Part shown: positions 58,278 to 64,000 of the stretch, in pieces
How positions within the stretch are numbered: position 1 is the first letter of the stretch
How the letters are laid out: every line of letters starts with the position of its first letter
Origin: Manihot esculenta
Taxonomy: Eukaryota; Streptophyta; Magnoliopsida; Malpighiales; Euphorbiaceae
Length of the DNA stretch: 64,000 bases
NCBI RefSeq assembly: GCF_001659605.2
Contig: NC_035172.2
Location: 26,711,342-26,775,341 of the forward strand
Direction of reading: 5' to 3'
Position numbers and translations under genes: made by a program
Notes under the pieces: generated by a model
Database searches by the model: none
What the model was told of the DNA's origin: nothing
What the model saw: only the letters and a program-made list of their open reading frames with translations

Positions 58278-60583
58278 TGTAATACCCGGCTAGACTCCGG
58301 TATCGGAATTCCTACCGTCCGGTGGAATCTCGGATGTCGGAAACCTCTAGAAGGGTAAAAGTATGTTTTATGATATGTTTTCATGTTTTTAATAATTTTA
58401 AGTATGAAATTAAATGAGTTTTTGCATGAAAAGTCCTTGGAGGAAAACCCAGGTTCGGCCGCCGAAAGTCAAGTTCGGCCGCTGAACATGCATGCGTTTT
58501 GGAGGCACGTTAGGCCCCCGAAAGCATGAGTTAGGGAAGTCCAGTTTCGGCCGCCGAAAGTCAAGTTCGGCCGCCGAACATTGCATGGATGCGGAAGCGC
58601 ATTCGGCCCCCGAACGTGGCCTGGCCAGCCACCTATAAAAGGGGCACTTAGCCGAAATGGGCGAGTTTTCCCCCATTTTCGGCCACAGCAAGCTTCCGAC
58701 CTTCCCTTTGCAACTCTTGTGTTCTTCCTCCAAATCTCTTCCATTTTTCTTGAGTTTTAAACTCACATTGCAAGTTTTGAGCATTTAAACCAAGTTTTGG
58801 AGCTTTGGGAACTCAGGAGCTCATTTTCGTGGATCTCCAAGTTTAGGTCGTCTCCCTCTCGATCTTCAAGAGGTAAGAGCCGATCTTAAGCTCCTTATGT
58901 GTTTTAAATAAGTTTTATGCAAGATCTATGGGTAGAAAGGCATGTTAGGTTATATGTTGAGTTATGGGTTAATATTAATGTTTTGAACAATGTGTGTTGA
59001 TTGTGTGTGTTTGAAGTGTTGTAGTTGGGGTATATGACTGCTTGAGACCCCTAGGAACTTGTATGCATGTTTTGGTTGAGATTTATGCATGATTTGAGAG
59101 TTAGGAGGCGAATGTGCATAAAGGAGCCAAGTTTCTGCCCTTTGGCAGAAACCAGGTTCGGCAGCCGAAGGAGCTTTCGGCCGCCGAACATGGCTAGGGA
59201 GGCAGGCCTTTCGGCTGCCGAAGTTGCCCCCGAAAGGAGACTTTCGTCTCTGTCTGGCACTTTCGGCCGCCGAAGGTGCCGCCGAACATGCATGAGTTTC
59301 GCCTCTGTCTGGGAGTTTCGGCCGCCGAACCTGCCTGACTTTCGGCTCTGGAGGGACTTTCGGCCGCCGAACCTGCCGCCGAAAGTGCCCTGTTCAGCCA
59401 TTTCTTGCATGTTTTTATGTAGTTGTTTTATGATGTTTTAGGGGGTTTTTGGGGAGTATATTAGAGTTATGTTTATGTATGTTTGGTCCCTCATTGGAGT
59501 CCACCTGTGTAGGTTCGGACCCGAGGAACCGAGCACCCCAGCAGTGAGCCAGCTGCTACAGAGTTTGTCAGAGCTAGCCAGAGGTGAGTGGAATAAACTT
59601 TAAGTTTTAAAATAAAATAAACGAAATATGAATTTTGAGCATGATCCATGCATCATGAATGCCATGAGATATAGTAGGTTGCTTGCATTAGTATTCACGA
59701 ATATGTTGCATTGCATTTATGATGTTGATGTGGATTGGTCATTGGATGATCCTTTAGTCCTCATATGATATGATGATGTTATGGCATGATATGGTATGGA
59801 AGTCCAGGTTGTACCCATTCTACATCCCTGGCACGATGTAAGAGGAAGTCCAGGTTGTACCCATTCTACGTCCCTGGCACAGTTGGACTGTATGATATGT
59901 TATGTTAAGGGAAAGACCGGTTGTACCCATTCTACGTCCCGGCACAGTTGGACTATGTAGAGGACTATTGGTGACAATACCATCCGAGATGTGATTAGTT
60001 GTGATGTGTTGCATTACATAATGGCATGAGATTTTTAAATATATGTTTTCACTATTCTGCTCACTGGGCTTTGTAGCTCACCCCTCTCCCCTAACCCCAG
60101 ATGTGCAGGTACAGGGTAGACCAGGAGGTTAGCCAGAGTTTTGAAGTATGTGTATGTAATAGTTAGATGGTGGACATGACAATTGTAATATGATGTAATG
60201 TAAGAGATTACAGTATGTATGTACTGAGGTATATTGAGGTTATAGATGTGCTTGACCCTATGAGTATTGTAATCCCTTGTTGATGCATGATCTTAGATAT
60301 TTGATGATACAGATATTAGCCAACTCATCTCATGTTGTAACGCCCGTTGGGGCATTGTTGAGATCCCACAGAGGGATCATGATTATGATCATGACTATGT
60401 ATATGCATGTTCAGGTTGAGTTGGATGATGGAAAGAAAAGTTTAAATTTTTATGTATGTTTGTTGATCATGTATGGGATTAAACAGGTTTACAGGTTATA
60501 TGTCAGGCTTGCTACGGGTCCCGGCGGCCTTAAGTCGACCCGGATCCTAGCGCCGGTAGCGGTCCGATTTTCGGGTCGTTACA
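58278..60583 (+). mobile_element. Chromovirus solo LTR (2306 bp)
   Basis: It starts TGTAATACCCGG and ends GGGTCGTTACA, flanked by AGTTG (58273-58277 and 60584-60588). It has the TATA box near 58634, donor AAGAG/GTAAGAG at 58869-58878, TTCGGCCGCCGAA clusters at 58450-58620 and 59150-59390, and three minisatellite units (TGTACCCATTCTACGTCCC) at about 59805-59950. Confidence 0.94.
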
Positions 60584-61063
60584 AGTTGTTTTATGGATTG
60601 TGAGATCTGAACACATATTATTTGTCTTTTGGTTATTCAATATTCATTGGATAATTTTAAGTCCGTAATTGCTTGAATTGTTCAAACATAAGAACACTTG
60701 GTGTAACAACTAAGGAATTGTATGATCTAGCAACATCTCATGTGTTTGAGTAGTTAGGATTAGATCTATCTCTTTCTTCATGCAATTAACAATTGTTTAA
60801 TGTCTAAGGCCCAAGGACGTTCCTTGGCAATTTGTTAATTAGTAATTAATTAGAGGACGTTCCCTAATTGGTTTAATCATAAGGAGAGACATGGTGGTGA
60901 GAAGCGTCTTCCATCTCCATAACCAATCTATTGAATTAATCAAAAGAACATAAGTTTCAATGATCAATCCCAACAACTGAAGTGGATCCAATTCTTCAAC
61001 TAGATCTTTCTTATTATTGATTTCTCTTTATTTTTATTATTTGCTTTATTTTTATTGCTTTCA

Positions 61064-61405
61064 GTTTTAGATCAATTAAATCAATCTCAAAACCCCCATT
61101 TTACTTTCAGTTTAGTTAGTTTCAATTTTATCTCATTTCAGTTTGTTTTGCTTTCAGTTTTATCTTGTTTCAGTTTGTTTTGCTTTCAGTTTTATCTCGT
61201 TTCAGTTTATTTTGCTTTCAGTTTATTTCGCTTTTAGTTTATTTTGCTTTCTGTTTATTTCTCTTTCAGTTTATTTTGCTTTCAGTTTGTTTTGATTTCA
61301 GTTTATTTTGCTTTCAGTTTATTTCGCTTTCAGTTTATTTTGCTTTCCGTTTATCTCGTTTCAGTTTATTTCTCTTTCAGTTTATTTTTGTTTCAGTTAA
61401 TTCTC
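61064..61405 (+). repeat. TTTCAGTTT minisatellite in the Athila-like LTR
   Basis: About twenty imperfect 15-22 bp units built on TTTGCTTTCAGTTTATT. The equivalent region in E4 (31320-31440) has far fewer units. Confidence 0.88.
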
Positions 61406-61536
61406 TTGGTCTTGATAAGGAAAATAAGTAAGTTCTCAATTCCCTGTGGATTCGATCCTTTCACTACTATCTACAGTTGTAAAATTGTTAATAACCAGAA
61501 AGGTTATTTTTGACCGGCTTCGACAACTGCGAATCA

Positions 61537-61890
61537 CCCGCCTTGTGGCCTGACACAAGATGCCTTATTTAGCGGGACTAACACTCGGATTGTGACCTTG
61601 CAAATACCTATCTTGTGGCCTAACATAAGATGCCTTGTTTAATGAGATCAATACCCAGATTGTAACCTGGTGGATACCCGCCTTGTGACCTAGCATAAGA
61701 TGCCTTATGTAGCTCTAACACCCGAATTATGGTCTAACGGAATTTGCCTTGTGGCCTAGCATAAAATGTCTTGTTTAGTAGGACTAACACTTGGATTATG
61801 TTGGTGGAACCTGTCTTGTGGCCTTGGCATAGAATGCCTTGTTTAATGGGACTAACACCCAGATTATAGCCTGGCGGAACCAGCCTTATA
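61537..61890 (-). repeat. E7 tandem array, continuation
   Basis: About five more ~69-bp units with CCTTGTGGCCT..ATAAGATGCCTTGTTTA, continuous with 56030-57556 before the solo LTR inserted. Confidence 0.9.
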
Positions 61891-61949
61891 GCCTTTTTCT
61901 TGTCTCCACATATCCTCGCCTCTCTAGTTTTTGATTTTGCTTTTCACTC

Positions 61950-62640
61950 ATCCTTTTGTCCTCTCTCAATGTTTGGACTTCATCATCCAACCTTATTACT
62001 TTTAGTTTTTGCCTATTAGCTGTTGGAACTTAGCGGTTGGGTTCTTGATTAGGGAATCCCTAAACTTGATGTTATGCGTTCCTTTTTTCAATGTTTCCCA
62101 CACTATCTCATGACTTAATTCTTCCACTTGTATGGTTTCTGCATTGAAACGTGAGATAAATGCTCCTTAAAGACTTGCCCTCTTCTTGGCGAATCTTCCA
62201 CAAGTCTGAGAAGAGCTTTTTAGGAGGTATACAAGTAATAAACCTGGATTTAAATAATATAGCAAATTGTGTAAAGTTCAAAACTAAACTTGGGTTGAGA
62301 TGCTGGTACCATTTTTAAGCCAAACTTGTGAGTATTGATGGAAACACTTAGCAAAACATGAAGTTGTTGACATCTTGAAACTGCATGATTGTCCTAAAGA
62401 TCGCTAGTGACTTTTGGGATTTGCTGTTCCATCGTATTTGTCCAGGCTTGGTAGCTTAAACTTGATTGAAAAAGTTTCTGCTAAGATCTCTTTTGATAGG
62501 GGTGAGGTATCGTTCAGGCCATAGTCCTCCTTCTACTCCTTCTAATACCTTTGCGCTGCCCAAACCAGCTTCCAGTCGACGTTCTTCGGAGCCTCGTCCG
62601 ACTAATCTTCATCCTCTATTATGGCCTTCCCTTTGGACTA
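61950..62640 (-). pseudogene. E7 Tat-type gag remnant
   Basis: Minus-strand translation near 62240-61985 gives retrotransposon gag text: FSDLWKIRQEEGKSL, then after a frame change FISRFNAETIQVEEL, then FRDSLIKNPTAKFQQL. This wording is typical of gag in the Tat/Ogre lineage of gypsy elements. The frame changes once within 250 bp. Upstream sequence to about 62640 probably belongs to gag but is too degraded to read. No protease or RT was found, so the element lost pol or diverged beyond recognition. Confidence 0.75.
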
Positions 62641-63004
62641 TGCTTAGATCTCTTCTATCCGAGTCCTTGGGTTATCAATGGAGGCGTTCTACTTTACCCT
62701 GGGAGCCATAAATGAGGCCTCCTCCCAGCCTTATACTGCTCAAGAGTGGCCTGCAACCTTTTAATATATTGGAGCCTTTGCTCATTATTAAGATTGTTGA
62801 GATCCACCTCATTGATCATAGAGGGTGTGTTTTATCCACTGCCAAAAGTGAAAGAAATGATAGCGCCCTTGTTGGCAACAACCTTAGCAGTAGCTTATGA
62901 ATTATTAGCCATTTCGAGAAAGAAAAAATAAAGATTTCTTTTTAAGAGAAAGGGGATAAGAGACCAATTTTAATCCAAATGAATAGAGAGAATTCAATAG
63001 ATCT
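62641..63004 (-). other. E7 leader region
   Basis: No gene recognised. It lies between the gag remnant and the primer-site-like sequence. Confidence 0.4.
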
Positions 63005-63022
63005 CCCGGCAGCAGAACCAAA
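63004..63022 (-). promoter_or_regulatory. E7 primer-binding-site-like sequence
   Basis: On the minus strand TTGGTTCTGCTGCCGGGAG lies a few bases inside the LTR end. Its position and TGG start fit a tRNA primer site, but I cannot name the tRNA with certainty. Confidence 0.5.
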
Positions 63023-63027
63023 TAATA

Positions 63028-63268
63028 TGACTGAAATGAAGTTGTGTCGCGATTGGTCACTCTGCAATAAAGAGAATGTAAGGTGGTTGGTGCCTATGGC
63101 AGCCACTCTGACGCTCAAGTCAGTAAACTGAAAAAAATGGCGAATGTAAGGAACTTCTCAGAACTCAAGAGTAATTGTGTAAGAATGTGTACCTTGATCT
63201 TGATGATCAATTAGCTTTTATACTATAAAAAGATGAAGCTAATTGTCGCATCTCTTGAAATTTCGGTT
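63028..63268 (-). repeat. E7 5' LTR, partial
   Basis: It begins TGACTGAAATG on the plus strand and parallels 44449 onward. It is cut at 63268 by the next chromovirus LTR. Confidence 0.68.
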
Positions 63269-64000
63269 TGTAATACCCGGCTAGACCCTGGCATCGGAAT
63301 TCCTACTTTCCGACAGAATCTTGGATGTCGGAACCCTCTAGAAGGGTAAAATATGTTTTTTATAAAGTGTTTTTACATGTTTTTATAGTTTTAATGAAGA
63401 AAGAAAATGAGTTTTTGAAAGAAAACACCTTAGAGGAAGAGTCCAGGTTCGGCCGCCGAACATAGTGCTCTTACGGAAGCACCTTTGGCCCCCGAAGGTG
63501 GTCTGGCCAGCCACCTATAAAAGGCCCCTTGTTCGAAAATGGGCGAGTTTTCTCTCTCTATTTTCGGGCATAGGTGAGATTTCGCCTTCCTTTGGTCGAT
63601 TTTATGTTTTCCTTCAAATTTTTCAAGTTTTTGACAAGCTTTCACCTTGTTTTAAAGTTTTTGAGCTAAAAATAAAAGTTTTGAAGCTTGGAGACCCACA
63701 GAGCTCGTTCCTCCATATCTCCGAGTTTGGGATCGCATCTCCTCTCGATCTTCAAGAGGTAAGTGTCGATCCACGCCTTTTATGATGTTTTAAGTAAGTT
63801 TTAAGAAGGGGTTAAGGGTTTTGATGCATGTTTAGGTTAGGTGTAAAATGTTAGGGTTTATGTACCCTTTATGTTAAATGTATGCTAAATGTGATGTTTG
63901 TTGGAGTATAGGTTAGTTTTATGCCCCTATATGCTTGGAAATGTGTTTATGCATGTTGGGTTGTTGAGGGCGGCTGGATATGCAAGGCAGAATCGGGTTC
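63269..64000 (+). mobile_element. Chromovirus LTR, left part (runs off right edge)
   Basis: It starts TGTAATACCCGG, then the TATA box (CCTATAAAAGG, about 63514) and donor AAGAG/GTAAGTG at 63754-63764. It resembles the solo LTR at 4376 most closely. Whether it is solo or part of a full element cannot be seen. Confidence 0.9.

Larger units (their letters stand above)
57557..61536 (+). mobile_element. Athila-like (E4 family) solo LTR, split by a chromovirus solo LTR
   Basis: Ends TGATAGAGCA and CTGCGAATCA, flanked by CCCGC (57552-57556 and 61537-61541) inside the tandem array. It is homologous to the E4 LTRs, with a TATA-like CTATAAAAAG near 58101, the near-palindrome CCAAGGACGTTCCTTGG at 60811-60827 and an expanded TTTCAG repeat. 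No internal region is present. Confidence 0.92.

Noticed and set aside
61165..61431. Phe/Ser/Leu-rich 88-codon frame looking like a membrane protein
   Set aside because: It is a translation of the TTTCAG minisatellite.

Overview
The window is gene-poor nuclear DNA of a flowering plant, most likely a eudicot. It is built almost entirely of nested LTR retrotransposons, and I found no host protein-coding gene. A fragment of plastid DNA (psbI and trnS-GCU) lies inside an old copia element. The organism cannot be named from sequence alone. The LTR style (2-2.3 kb chromovirus LTRs loaded with TTCGGCCGCCGAA motifs) makes me think of Euphorbiaceae such as cassava or rubber tree, but this is a weak impression.

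Layout from left to right. E1 (1-20740, minus) is a decayed Ty3/gypsy chromovirus whose 3' LTR runs off the left edge. Its gag is split by a plus-strand solo LTR (4376-18600, TSD CAAAC). That solo LTR is itself split by E2 (5801-17846, minus, TSD GGCTG), a nearly complete Athila-type gypsy element with gag-protease-RT, RNase H-integrase and a third 593-aa ORF. After 0.9 kb of unassigned DNA comes E3, a minus-strand chromovirus solo LTR (21663-23632, TSD ATGGT). It is followed by a heavily mutated Ty1/copia element (about 24068-28610, plus) whose integrase carries the plastid insert (about 25606-26180).

E4 (29739-43289, plus, TSD CATCT) is an Athila-like element with a short gag-like region and no pol. 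Chromovirus E5 (33828-41636, minus) lies inside it. E5's gag-pol frame is unbroken except for five stop codons, all CAG to TAG. E7 is a Tat-type gypsy element (about 44449 to at least 63268, minus) recognised from paired LTR pieces, a gag remnant and a long 69/77-bp tandem array. Inside E7 sit E6 (45636-55528, plus, TSD ATATG), an Athila-like solo LTR (57557-61536, TSD CCCGC) holding a chromovirus solo LTR (58278-60583, TSD AGTTG), and the start of another chromovirus LTR (63269-64000).

E6 is a complete chromovirus with apparently identical 2269-bp LTRs and an intact 1663-residue polyprotein. It is the youngest and possibly the only autonomous element here. Its parts form one replication unit: a TATA promoter in the LTR, an iMet primer site, gag, protease, RT, RNase H, integrase with a chromodomain-like tail, and a polypurine tract.

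The most unusual signals are not genes. One is a 12-bp word (GTGATTTGCCCA and variants) scattered through LTRs, spacers and coding sequence of E2. Another is a 13-bp quasi-palindrome repeated in chromovirus LTRs and also found in the unrelated E4 leader. A third is a conserved splice-donor/acceptor pair suggesting that the chromovirus leader, including the primer site, may be spliced out ahead of gag.
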